Source: Pseudotabrizicola alkalilacus
GTDB lineage: Bacteria; Pseudomonadota; Alphaproteobacteria; Rhodobacterales; Rhodobacteraceae
NCBI RefSeq assembly: GCF_003443995.1
Contig: NZ_QWEY01000005.1
Location: 1 to 64,000 of the forward strand
Reading direction: 5' to 3'
Length of the DNA stretch: 64,000 nucleotides
Part shown: in pieces, positions 34,603 to 42,894 of the stretch
Position numbering within the stretch: the first letter of the stretch is position 1
How the letters are laid out: the number at the start of each line of letters is the position of its first letter
Position numbers and translations under genes: made by a program
The notes under the pieces: generated by a model
The model's input: only the letters and a program-made list of their open reading frames with translations
Told to the model about the DNA's origin: nothing
The model's database searches: none

Positions 34603-35238
34603 TCAGGCCCGGTTGATCCAGTTGCGCACGACGAAGCCCGGGCAGGCTTTGGCGGCGTGGTCGTTGTGACCGGTGATGCGGGTGATGGCGGTCTCGGCGC
34701 GGATGGCTTCGATCAGGCCGCGTAGGGCGCGATCTTGCGCTGTGGTGAAGTTCCGCTCGAAGGGATCGGTGGCGGATGATCCCGCGCCGCCGATCAGGCA
34801 GATGTGGATCACGCCGCGGTTGTGATCCTCGACCCCGGCGCCGATTTCGGTCTCGGCGCGGCCGGGCAGGATCGCACCGTCGCGATCGATCAGATGGTGG
34901 TAGCCGATCTTGCGCCAGCCGCGCTCTTCGCGGTGCCAGCGGTCGATCTCTTTGCGCTTGGCCGTGAGGGGCTGCCCGCGCATCCACTCCGGAGCGGTGG
35001 CGGCGCAGTGGATGACGATTTCGTCCACGGGGTAGCGGGCACTGCCCTGGAAGATCATCGGCTCGCCTGGCACTGCGACCGCAGGCTTCAGGTTGCGGAT
35101 CGCGCCGCCCTCGGCTGCGACGGCTTTCAGCGAGGCATCGGTGCGCGGGCCGAAGAGCCCGTCAATCGCACCGGTGTAGTAGCCGAGGCGCGCTAGCGCC
35201 ATTTGCAGCGCCTTCAGCGCATCGATCTGTTCGGTCAT
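34603..35238 (-). CDS. Phage endolysin: N-acetylmuramoyl-L-alanine amidase with peptidoglycan-binding domain
   Basis: A 211-aa protein. Residues 5-45 (ALQMALARLGYYTGAIDGLF, then GPRTDAS) are a PG_binding_1 repeat. From about residue 65 an Amidase_2 domain follows with VDEIVIHCAATAPEWM, YHHLIDRDGAI, and ITGHNDHAAKACPGF, giving the zinc ligands His, His and Cys. It cleaves the peptide stem from the glycan during lysis. ATG 35238 has AAAGGA upstream; an upstream ATG at 35259 is less likely. It lies between a 48-aa ORF and the holin-like gene. Confidence 0.9.
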   Translation of the reverse strand: MTEQIDALKALQMALARLGYYTGAIDGLFGPRTDASLKAVAAEGGAIRNLKPAVAVPGEPMIFQGSARYPVDEIVIHCAATAPEWMRGQPLTAKRKEIDRWHREERGWRKIGYHHLIDRDGAILPGRAETEIGAGVEDHNRGVIHICLIGGAGSSATDPFERNFTTAQDRALRGLIEAIRAETAITRITGHNDHAAKACPGFVVRNWINRA

Positions 35239-35261
35239 GGGTGTGGTCCTTTCGTGCAAAG

Positions 35262-35285
35262 AAAAACCCCGCCGGAAGGGCGGGG
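35262..35285 (-). terminator. Rho-independent terminator on the minus strand
   Basis: Stem CCCCGCC (35267-35273) and GGCGGGG (35279-35285) with, on the minus strand, a following run of five T (35266-35262). It separates the upstream phage structural ORFs from the endolysin gene. Confidence 0.75.
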
Positions 35286-35307
35286 CGTGGGGCGGTATGG
35301 GCGGGCT

Positions 35308-35454
35308 TCAACCGGCGACTGGCGGGTCGAGCGGCGGGCTTTGCGCCTCCCGGGCTGCGGCCAGTTCGGCGGCGAGAAGGGCGCAGCGTTCGGAGAGGAT
35401 CGCGATCTGCTGGCGCAATTCGGCGACATAGGCAAATGAGGCGGCGGGTGACAT
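35308..35454 (-). CDS. Small phage protein, predicted coiled coil
   Basis: A 48-aa protein, MSPAASFAYVAELRQQ..., Ala/Leu/Glu-rich through residue 36 and then Pro-rich. AGGAG lies seven bases before the start. It is located between the tail-like gene and the endolysin gene. Short helical ORFs are common here in prophages of this order, but the function is unknown. Confidence 0.5.
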   Translation of the reverse strand: MSPAASFAYVAELRQQIAILSERCALLAAELAAAREAQSPPLDPPVAG

Positions 35455-35471
35455 GTATGCTCCTTTCAGGG

Positions 35472-36047
35472 TTAGAAATCGGTTTCGAGGTAGAGGCCGG
35501 TGCATTCAAACGCGACGGCCGCGGCGGTAGCGCCGTTGTTGAGGAAGAGGCGCGGGGCGAGGAAGGTTGCCGCCTGGGGCAGGTCGGTCGTCACTTCCTG
35601 TTCGAAGACAGCGCCGGTCAGCTCGTTCACTGCGCGTAGCCAAATCGAGCTGCCCGCCGCCGGGCACCAAATGGTGAGGGTGATCAGCCCGGCGGTCGCG
35701 ACCGGAAACCCAGCACCGAGATCCACGAGGGTGGGCGCGCCGGTCGCGTCATTGCGGACGAGTTGCCAGTTTGTGTGGGTGCCCCGCTGAAACCCGAGGC
35801 CGATGGCTTCAACAAGGGTCGCCAGGGTGGTCGTGACGGCAAGGGCAGCGATCGATGCCAGCAGGCCGAAGAAGCCCATCCCCGTTGCCTGAAGGGTCGT
35901 GAGGCTGATCCGCGAGACAAAGGTGAAACCGCCCAGACCCGCGGCATTGCCGCGCGCTGATCGCAGACCGAATCCACCACAGCCGCCGAAGTGACGCGCC
36001 AGCGCCGAGAACTGTTCAGAAGCGATCCAGCGGTCAGGGCGGTGTGG
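35472..36047 (-). pseudogene. 3' part of a phage virion (tail-like) gene
   Basis: The frame ends with a beta-rich region: WQLVRNDATGAPTLVDLGAG, then LTIWCPAAGSSIWLRAVNEL, and a tail AFECTGLYLETDF. This looks like the distal receptor or tail-fibre end of a siphophage-type structural protein. The nominal ATG at 35879 is internal: the same frame is open upstream (RWIASEQFSALARHFGG) as far as the SulP fragment's stop at 36048. The 5' portion and promoter are missing, so I treat it as a truncated remnant. Confidence 0.5.
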
Positions 36048-36317
36048 CTATTCAAGCCCGTGGTCCCGGACCAGAGTGATCATCAGCACTGCGGTAGCAG
36101 CTGTTGCTGCTGAAATCATCCCGGGCCGCCCGCCCGTAAAGGCGATCAGCACCGCGATCGAGAAGCTGGCGTAGAGGCCGACCTTTGGGTCCACGCCTGC
36201 AATGATGGAAAATGCGATGGCCTCGGGAATAAGAGGCAAGGCGACGACGATCCCTGCAATAAGGTCGCCACGGATGTTGCCGAACCATTGCTGGCGGTAA
36301 GCATCTATTGAAATCAT
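36048..36317 (-). pseudogene. N-terminal fragment of a SulP-family anion transporter
   Basis: About 89 residues: [20 protein letters not shown] followed by [17 protein letters not shown], the first transmembrane helices of SulP sulfate/bicarbonate transporters (usually 500-600 aa). The frame stops after LVRDHGLE at 36048-36050, precisely where the phage tail remnant begins. A transporter gene truncated by phage recombination is the simplest reading. Not functional. Confidence 0.8.
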
Positions 36318-36542
36318 GTAAATTCGTTCCTGATCGAGCCGGACCATATTGTCCCTGCATCGAGTTTTGATCTGATAGGTCAGTTCAGGTTGTCCGGCGG
36401 TTCGGCGGCCGGAAGAGCCACCCGGGCTTTCACCGGGTCCATGCGTTTCACGGCAGCGTTATCCGCAAACATGCATCCTTGGCAACCCATAACATACCAT
36501 TTCACGCTGCGTTGCCGCATTTCGGTCGAATGCGGCGACTTT

Positions 36543-36894
36543 TTAACCGTAGGCAAGAAAGAAACGCTCATCCTCGTTGATGTCGATAAATTCCTCAGCC
36601 AGATCGATCAGGGGCGGCGGCGGCGCGATACTGGCAGGAACCGCTCGGCTGGACACAAGCATTACAAGAACGCCCATGCCGTTCAAGCCAATCAAAGAAG
36701 CGCTGAAGCCGGTGGTATTCATCAACATCACGCGCGTCGCGGTAGTAGTACGCTTTGACTGGCTCGTTTTGGCTGCTGAATTCATCTCTGAGTCGCTCCA
36801 GGTCAAGCGGGCGGCCCAACTTTGATCGCAGTCGATCAAGGTGGCTACCATCGATAAATAAAACTCGGCGTTTTCCGCCCCCTGAGTCCTTCAT
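36543..36894 (-). pseudogene. NYN-domain (LabA/DUF88-like) gene with internal deletion and frameshift
   Basis: The 5' half encodes RRVLFIDGSHLDRL, AYYYRDARDVDEY and RFFDWLERHG, the first strands of a NYN nuclease with the metal-binding Asp of the IDG motif. After about residue 63 this frame loses sense, but the neighbouring frame then gives GMGVLVMLVSSRAVPAS and LIDLAEEFIDINEDER, the C-terminal part of the same family. About 70-90 residues between are missing, including central catalytic Asp residues. The gene is dead. Confidence 0.55.
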
Positions 36895-37335
36895 TGAATT
36901 TTGCATTTCTTGATTCACGCATCACTTGCGGGTTGTGGCGAGCGTGCGGGCAGCCTGCCCCAACGGGAAGGCTTAGTTGCCGGGGGATAGGCGCCCGGAG
37001 AAGCCATCCAGCGAAACTGGATCCTGTGCCCAGACAAAATAGGGTAAACCAGATCAAAAATGCAAGAGAGGTGAGTGGTGCGGGTCTCTGTTGTGAGAGC
37101 ATAGCCCGGTATATGCGCAGTGGCTGAGGCCCTTCAGGTGACCTGGTGCGGTGGCCAGCCATTACTGATGGACCCGGAGATGCCGCGCAGCACAGCCTGC
37201 TCTTTACTTGCATCTGGAACAGACTTGGTGTTCGACAACTTGTCGACGCGATCATCGCGACGGCAGATAAAATTCATGGTCCACTGCGGAATAATGAACA
37301 GCTGACATGATTATCGACAATCTGAAAATGCAGCC
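36895..37335. other. Intergenic region without recognised gene
   Basis: About 440 bp upstream of the Nudix gene. Open frames on either strand lack family resemblance and ribosome sites. No RNA gene, repeat or clear terminator was seen. It presumably carries the Nudix promoter. Confidence 0.5.
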
Positions 37336-37875
37336 ATGAAACTGATCACAGGACTCGTCCATCCAGACGTGAAAGATGGCACAGGCAAAGTGCTGACCAG
37401 ACAGGCGGCGCGCGGCATTGTGCTGCGCGAGATGTCGATCCTGTTGCTGTTTACCGAACGCTACAACGATTTCAGCTTTCCCGGTGGCGGTGTCGAAAAT
37501 CACGAGGACATGATTGATGGGCTGCGTCGCGAGCTTGAAGAGGAAACCGGTGCCCGCAACGTTCGGGTGCAACGCAACTACGGCTATGTCGAAGAACTGC
37601 GCCCGCACAGGCGGGACGGGTTCGATCTGATGCATATGACATCGCATTTCTTTGTCTGCGATATTGATCCAGACCTGTGCGCGCCGAAGATGGAGCATTA
37701 CGAGACGGCGAACGGAATGCGGCCCGTCTGGATGAACCTGCACGAAGCCATTGCCCACAACCGTGGCGTGATGCGGCGTGCAGAGACGACGATGGGCCTG
37801 TCGATCCTTCGCGAAACCTTCATGCTGGAAAACGTTGCAGCCTCGCTTGACTGCAGCCCTGTTGCGGTCGGATGA
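37336..37875 (+). CDS. Nudix hydrolase
   Basis: A 179-aa protein. A complete Nudix box spans residues 51-73: Gly51, Glu57, then R65-E66-L67-E-E69-E70-x-G72, which fits GX5EX7REUXEEXGU and provides the Mg-binding glutamates. The rest is the usual beta-grasp sandwich. Nudix enzymes hydrolyse nucleoside diphosphates linked to another group; the substrate cannot be deduced. It stands alone, converging on the MFS gene. Confidence 0.9.
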   Translation: MKLITGLVHPDVKDGTGKVLTRQAARGIVLREMSILLLFTERYNDFSFPGGGVENHEDMIDGLRRELEEETGARNVRVQRNYGYVEELRPHRRDGFDLMHMTSHFFVCDIDPDLCAPKMEHYETANGMRPVWMNLHEAIAHNRGVMRRAETTMGLSILRETFMLENVAASLDCSPVAVG

Positions 37876-37894
37876 AGTCCAATCTTGGGGTGTC

Positions 37895-39109
37895 TTAAAG
37901 GTAACGCGCAGCGCGGCGTCCGCCAATGGCCCCGAGCGTAGCGGCGATCACGAAATAGGCGCTCATGCCAAAGGCCTGTTGCGGCATGTCAACGCCCCGG
38001 TCGATCAGCCAGCCGCAGATGCCCGGCCCGAGCGCAGAGCCCAGCACCATGACGGCCCCGGTCATCGCGCGGATGCGGCCCAGATTTGCGGTGCCGAAAA
38101 ACTCTGCCCAAAGCGCCGCGCTCATCGTTGAACTGGCCCCGACGGAAGCCCCGAGCAGCATCAGGGTTCCTGCACCGATCCATAGGGTTTCGGCCATACC
38201 GATCAACAGATACCCGAAGGCCATGGGAATGAGATAGAGCCCCGCAATCCGGGGTGAGCCGATCCGGTCCACCAACCAGCCGGTCAGCAGCATGGAAGTG
38301 ACTGCCGTTGCGCTGAAAACCGGAAACAGCGACACCAGATCAAAATGTGCCCAGCCCTTGGCTTCTGCGAAATGAACCTGATGGAAAAAGAAAGCGGTAT
38401 TCCATGCCGCCGGACCCAGCAGGGCAGGCAGCGTCAGCCAGAACAGCCAGTGACGCAACACCTCGACCCGCGTCCAGCTGCGGCCCCCCATGCCAACGGA
38501 GGTGTTGTCGCGGGCCATGGCCTGCGGAGTGCGTTCGGATTTCAGAACCAACACCATGACACCTGCCGCCACCACCAGAAACAGCGCCGCGACCATCCAG
38601 AGGGTGCGCCATTCGAACCAGCCCATCAGCCCGACAAAGGCGAGCGGCAGCATCGCTTCGCCCAGAGAAACCCCAAGGGCAGCAATGGAAATTGCGCGCC
38701 CCCGGGTTGCCACGAACCAGCGCGACATGGCGACCATAGAGGTCTGCATCATCATGCCCTGACCCATCAGCCGCAGCAGAAAGATGGCGAAGGTGAGTGC
38801 GGCAATGCTGGTGGACAGCGACACTAGGGCTGTCGCAACGGCAAGGCCGATCATTATGACCGGGCTGATCAGCCGCACGCGGAACCGGTCGGTCAATCCG
38901 CCGGCAAAGACCATGCAGGCGGCGGATGCCATGGTGGCAAGCGCATAGATGCCGCCCCAGCCGGCATTGGTCAGGCCAAATTCCTGCCGGATGTCGCCGG
39001 CGAAGACGGCAATAAAGAAGGTCTGGCCGAAGCTGGACGAAAATGTGAGCAGGAACCCTGCAAAAAGCCAGGGCGCGTTCTGACGCAAAAATCCAATCGG
39101 ACTGGGCAT
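37895..39109 (-). CDS. MFS transporter
   Basis: A 404-aa protein with twelve predicted hydrophobic segments. The conserved MFS motif A is recognisable as GGLTDRFRVR between helices 2 and 3 and echoed as GWLVDRIGSPR in the second half. The N terminus (PSPIGFLRQNAPWLFAGFLL) lacks a signal peptide, as usual. AGGAGA upstream supports ATG 39109. The substrate is unknown. It is transcribed in the same direction as the aldehyde dehydrogenase/PdxA2 operon, 280 bp downstream of it, so a metabolite import or export role there is possible. Confidence 0.85.
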   Translation of the reverse strand: MPSPIGFLRQNAPWLFAGFLLTFSSSFGQTFFIAVFAGDIRQEFGLTNAGWGGIYALATMASAACMVFAGGLTDRFRVRLISPVIMIGLAVATALVSLSTSIAALTFAIFLLRLMGQGMMMQTSMVAMSRWFVATRGRAISIAALGVSLGEAMLPLAFVGLMGWFEWRTLWMVAALFLVVAAGVMVLVLKSERTPQAMARDNTSVGMGGRSWTRVEVLRHWLFWLTLPALLGPAAWNTAFFFHQVHFAEAKGWAHFDLVSLFPVFSATAVTSMLLTGWLVDRIGSPRIAGLYLIPMAFGYLLIGMAETLWIGAGTLMLLGASVGASSTMSAALWAEFFGTANLGRIRAMTGAVMVLGSALGPGICGWLIDRGVDMPQQAFGMSAYFVIAATLGAIGGRRAARYL

Positions 39110-39389
39110 CCAGTCAGATCTCCTAGGTCACGAGTGCGTTTGAAGGTTTCGCCGAACGACCATTCGCGCAGCTTGCGCAAGGGCATCGGAAAATTCCGAA
39201 GGTGAACAAAACACTCTCTGGTCCGGAGATCAAGTCGAAACCGGCTGTCTGGCGTGGTCTGGGTAGAGAAGCCGTGTCACCAGGCGACACAAGCGTGCTT
39301 TACCGATCCCTGCAACCTGTGGATAGGGTCACACGCAGACCTCAGATAGTGCGCGTGACCCCTGACAGTGTCGGGATGGCCTCAGGCCA

Positions 39390-40871
39390 TCAGATGTAGG
39401 GCATCAGTGGCACGGGCGAAGACCCGGACCAGTTCACATAGACGGTCTTCTTGCGCAGATAGGACTCAAGCCCGTGAATCCCGTCATCGCCGCCGGGACC
39501 GGAGTTGCGATAGCCGGTGTGATAGCCCTGCAGCGCCTCTGGCCCGATGCGGTTCACATAAATCTCGCCAAAGCGGATGTCGGCGACTGCCTGCATGATG
39601 CGCCGGTAATCCTGGGTGAATAGATAGGCAGACAGGCCATAGCGGCTGTCATTTGCCACAGCCATCGCCTCGTCGAAGCCCGATACTTTCATCACCGGGA
39701 TGACGGGGCCGAAAATTTCGTCCTGCATGATCGCCATATCGGCAGTAACCCCGCCCAGCACGGTTGGTGTCATCCAGTAGCCCCCGGCCACCGGCGGTGT
39801 GTCTGGCCGTCCGCCCAGCAGCAGCGGTTCGGTACCGGAGTTCAGCGCGGCGGCCAGAATGGCCTCCACCTTCTCCAGTTCCACGCGCGAGACTTTGGGA
39901 CCAAGATCGGTGGTCTCAAGCATCGGGTCGCCCAGCCGCAGCGCCTTGGTGGCCTGCACGAAGCGGGCGACAAAGGCATCGTAGACCTTTTCATGCACCA
40001 GCATCCGTTCGTTGCAGATGCAGACCTGCCCGCAGTTCATAAACCGCGAGGTGACCGCCGAGGCCACGGCAAGATCCAGATCGGCATCCTCCATCACGAT
40101 CAGCGGGGCTTTACCGCCCAGTTCCAGCGAGACGGGTACAAGGTTCGGGGCAGCAGCGGCCATGATGCGTTTGCCGGTCGGCACAGAGCCGGTCATCGTC
40201 ACCAGATCCACCTGCTGATGCGTGGTCAGGGCGGCCCCTACGGTGCCGCCTGCGCCAGTGACAATGTTCACCACTCCCGCAGGCAGACCCGCCTGTTCGA
40301 ACAGCCGTGCCATATACAGCGCCGAAAGCGGCGTTTCTTCGTGGGGTTTGAGAACGATGGTGTTCCCGGCAATCAGGGCAGGGGCAACTTTGCGGCTGAC
40401 AAGGGCGGCGGGGTAGTTCCACGGAATGATGCCGACGACGACACCGACCGGCACGCGCTGAATCCAGATTTGCTCGCCGGGCGCGTCTGACGGCAGGATC
40501 TCGCCCTGAATGCGGCGGGCAAATTCCGCGAAATAGGTGAAGAACTCTGCCGCACCCCCCACTTCGCCACGCGCTTCGGTGATCGGTTTGCCCTGTTCGC
40601 GCACGACCAGCCGCGCCAGCGGTTCGGCATGGTCGCGGATCAGGCCCGCGATCTTGTGCATATAGACCCCGCGTTGAAGTGGCGACAGCCGCGCCCAGGC
40701 GGGTTGCGCGGCACGGGCTGCGTCGATGGCCTGCAAGGCCTGTGCCGCGCTCGCCTCAGGGGCATGGGCAAACACTTCTCCGGTGGCGGGGTTGATGACG
40801 GGGCGGGTGCCTTCGGCCCCCTGTTCCCAGTGCCCGCCAATCCACATGCTGCTGTGATCGTCGCTTTGCAT
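39390..40871 (-). CDS. NAD(P)-dependent aldehyde dehydrogenase (AldA-like)
   Basis: A 493-aa protein. Visible motifs: IPWNYPAALVSRKVAPAL with the catalytic Asn, GSVPTGKRI in the cofactor fold, LELGGKAPLIV with the general-base Glu, and NCGQVCICNE with the nucleophilic Cys. The ending GYRNSGPGGDDGIHGLESYL is typical of lactaldehyde/glycolaldehyde dehydrogenase relatives. It oxidises a small aldehyde to its acid. ATG 40871 is preferred because GGGAGGAG precedes it. It lies 20 bp after pdxA2, so the two are one operon; the context suggests a tetrose, glycolaldehyde or lactaldehyde substrate. Confidence 0.92.
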   Translation of the reverse strand: MQSDDHSSMWIGGHWEQGAEGTRPVINPATGEVFAHAPEASAAQALQAIDAARAAQPAWARLSPLQRGVYMHKIAGLIRDHAEPLARLVVREQGKPITEARGEVGGAAEFFTYFAEFARRIQGEILPSDAPGEQIWIQRVPVGVVVGIIPWNYPAALVSRKVAPALIAGNTIVLKPHEETPLSALYMARLFEQAGLPAGVVNIVTGAGGTVGAALTTHQQVDLVTMTGSVPTGKRIMAAAAPNLVPVSLELGGKAPLIVMEDADLDLAVASAVTSRFMNCGQVCICNERMLVHEKVYDAFVARFVQATKALRLGDPMLETTDLGPKVSRVELEKVEAILAAALNSGTEPLLLGGRPDTPPVAGGYWMTPTVLGGVTADMAIMQDEIFGPVIPVMKVSGFDEAMAVANDSRYGLSAYLFTQDYRRIMQAVADIRFGEIYVNRIGPEALQGYHTGYRNSGPGGDDGIHGLESYLRKKTVYVNWSGSSPVPLMPYI

Positions 40872-40891
40872 CCTGTCTCCTCCCAAAGATC

Positions 40892-41935
40892 CTAATCCGT
40901 GATGGCCGTGTCGGCCTTGCTGCTCACCAGTGCGAGCGCGTAGTCGATGGCCTCGATCAGGCTGGTCGCCTCGGCAATGCCCTGACCTGCGATGTCGAAA
41001 GCGGTGCCGTGATCGACAGAGGTGCGGATGATGGGCAGGCCAAGGGTGACATTCACCCCGCTCAGCCCGACCCAGCGGCCGGTTGCCGGATCAACGGTGA
41101 AGCCAAGCAGCTTGACCGGAATATGCCCCTGATCGTGATACATCGCGACCACGGCATCAAAAGCGCCGCCGCGCATTTTCACAAAAACCGTATCGCCCGG
41201 CACCGGGCCGGTGATGTTCAACCCTTCGCTGCGCAACTGCGCCACCAAGGGTTCAGTCACATCGATATCTTGTCGCCCGAAGATGCCGCCTTCTCCCGCG
41301 TGGGGGTTCAGTGCGGCAATGGCGATGCGGGGGGCGGCAATGCCCAGCCGGCACAGGGCGGTGTGGGTCAGGGTGACAACGTGCCGGATGCGTGCGGCGG
41401 TCGCGCGCTTGGGAACCTCTTCCAGCGCACAATGCGTTGTGACATGTGATACGCGAAACGCCCCATGGGCCAGCATCATCACGCTGCCCTTTGCTCCGGT
41501 CAGATCGGCCAGCAATTCGGTATGGCCTGCATATGCATGGCCTGCCAGATGCAGCGCCTCTTTGTTCAGGGGTCCGGTCACGATGGCATCGGCGGCCCCG
41601 GTCATCGCAAGCGTGGTTGCTTGCACCACCGCACGATAGGCCTGCTCTCCGGCATCGGCGGACACAGAGCCGGGCAGGATCGGACCCGCAGGGGGGACTG
41701 TCGGCAAGATCGCCGCTCCAGACAGGCCGCGCACGTCACCCTGCGCAATGATGGGCGGGCAGGGTAGGCCAAGGCTGACCGCGCTGCGCCGCAAAGTTTC
41801 CGCATCGCCAATCAGCACAAGGGCCATGTCCTGTGCGGATAGCCTGTTCGTCAGGGCATGGCACGCCTTCAGAGCGATTTCGGGGCCGATCCCGGCAGGG
41901 TCACCGATCGAGATGGCCAGAACAGATTTTGGCAT
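40892..41935 (-). CDS. PdxA-family 4-phospho-tetronate 3-dehydrogenase (PdxA2-like)
   Basis: A 347-aa protein. The N terminus ISIGDPAGIGPEIALKAC, the metal-site motifs GHAYAGHTELLADLTG and YHDQGHIPVKLLGF, and the substrate loop LNPHAGEGGIFG are all standard PdxA. PdxA proper acts in vitamin B6 synthesis, but paralogs next to DUF1537 kinases oxidise and decarboxylate 4-phospho-D-threonate or erythronate to DHAP. A DUF1537 kinase gene is 1 kb away and a DeoR gene is divergent, so the catabolic role is preferred. Confidence 0.88.
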   Translation of the reverse strand: MPKSVLAISIGDPAGIGPEIALKACHALTNRLSAQDMALVLIGDAETLRRSAVSLGLPCPPIIAQGDVRGLSGAAILPTVPPAGPILPGSVSADAGEQAYRAVVQATTLAMTGAADAIVTGPLNKEALHLAGHAYAGHTELLADLTGAKGSVMMLAHGAFRVSHVTTHCALEEVPKRATAARIRHVVTLTHTALCRLGIAAPRIAIAALNPHAGEGGIFGRQDIDVTEPLVAQLRSEGLNITGPVPGDTVFVKMRGGAFDAVVAMYHDQGHIPVKLLGFTVDPATGRWVGLSGVNVTLGLPIIRTSVDHGTAFDIAGQGIAEATSLIEAIDYALALVSSKADTAITD

Positions 41936-42082
41936 CTTTTGACGCGGCCTTTCAGATGATTGCTGCGATTCGTGACAGATTGTGATCGTTTATGAGGCAT
42001 TTTGAACTATTTTGGTAGATGTTTGCGAAACTGTGAGAGCAGGCTGGAGCATTTTCGTAGTTTTGTGCCAGAGTGTGCGGAC
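41936..42082. promoter_or_regulatory. Divergent control region between pdxA2 and the DeoR gene
   Basis: A 147-bp AT-richer region with similar elements TTTGCGAAACTGTGAG (about 42020) and TTTTCGTAGTTTTGTG (about 42052) in the same orientation. DeoR repressors bind repeated sites in such gaps. Operator assignment is tentative. Confidence 0.35.
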
Positions 42083-42886
42083 ATGTCACCGATCAACAGG
42101 GCGCATATGCTACCAGCAAAAAGACGGGCCAGAATTCTGGAGGTGCTGCGCGCCGAACAGATGGTGTCTTTGAAAGATCTGTCGGAAGCCTTGGGCATCT
42201 CGATTTCGACGGTGCGCCGCGATGTCGATTATCTGGAAGAGGCTGGTTATCTTTCCCGCACCCATGGCGGCGCGATTTCGACCGCGCGGGCATCCACCAC
42301 CTTTGAGCCAGAAGCGGCCATCGCCTTGGCCATTGAAAGCGCGGCAAAGGCTGCCATCGGTGCCGCTGCGGCGCAGCTGATTCAGCCGGGGCAATCGGTG
42401 TTGTTTGACAGCGGAACCACAACCGCAGCGGCGGCAAGGGCCGCAGCGGGGCTGACCATTCCCTTCACCGCGATGACCAATGATGTGATGATCGCGTCTT
42501 GCCTGTCACAGAATGCGCTGGTGCAGACCAGCGTCACAGGTGGGACGATCCGCAGCGGGACCACCACATTGCTGGGGGCGGATGCAGTGAACTCTGTCGC
42601 GCGGCTGCGGGCCGATATCGCCTTTGTGGGCACACATGCGATCACGCCTGACGTGCTGTCGGATACGTCGCTGGAACTGGCGGACCTCAAGCGCCGGTTT
42701 CTGGCAGCGGCGGACCGGGTAATCCTGCTGGTGGACAGCAGCAAGTTTTTCAACCGGGCGTTCTGTGCCTTTGGCGAAACCTCTGCGGTTGATCTGCTGC
42801 TGACCGACAGCCGGATCAGCGCGGATGCGACGGCCGCCCTCAAAGACCGGGGTATTGAACTGCGGATGGTGGATATCGCGCCGTAA
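42083..42886 (+). CDS. DeoR-family transcriptional regulator
   Basis: A 267-aa protein from ATG 42083; ATG 42107 is an alternative. Residues 10-65 are the DeoR helix-turn-helix (ARILEVLRAEQMVSLKDLSE then STVRRDVDYLEEAGYLSRTHGGA). The rest is the DeoR C-terminal sugar-phosphate sensor domain with VLFDSGTTTAAAAR, MTNDVMIA and ILLVDSSKFF, binding a phosphorylated intermediate. It is divergent from pdxA2 and convergent with the DUF1537 kinase gene, so it likely represses the tetronate genes until a phosphorylated intermediate accumulates. Confidence 0.92.
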   Translation: MSPINRAHMLPAKRRARILEVLRAEQMVSLKDLSEALGISISTVRRDVDYLEEAGYLSRTHGGAISTARASTTFEPEAAIALAIESAAKAAIGAAAAQLIQPGQSVLFDSGTTTAAAARAAAGLTIPFTAMTNDVMIASCLSQNALVQTSVTGGTIRSGTTTLLGADAVNSVARLRADIAFVGTHAITPDVLSDTSLELADLKRRFLAAADRVILLVDSSKFFNRAFCAFGETSAVDLLLTDSRISADATAALKDRGIELRMVDIAP

Positions 42887-42894
42887 GGGGCGGA

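Noticed and set aside
36845-37255. A 136-codon minus-strand open frame upstream of the Nudix gene
   Set aside because: Its composition (Cys/Arg/Pro-rich, low complexity) and lack of ribosome site or family resemblance suggest a chance frame.
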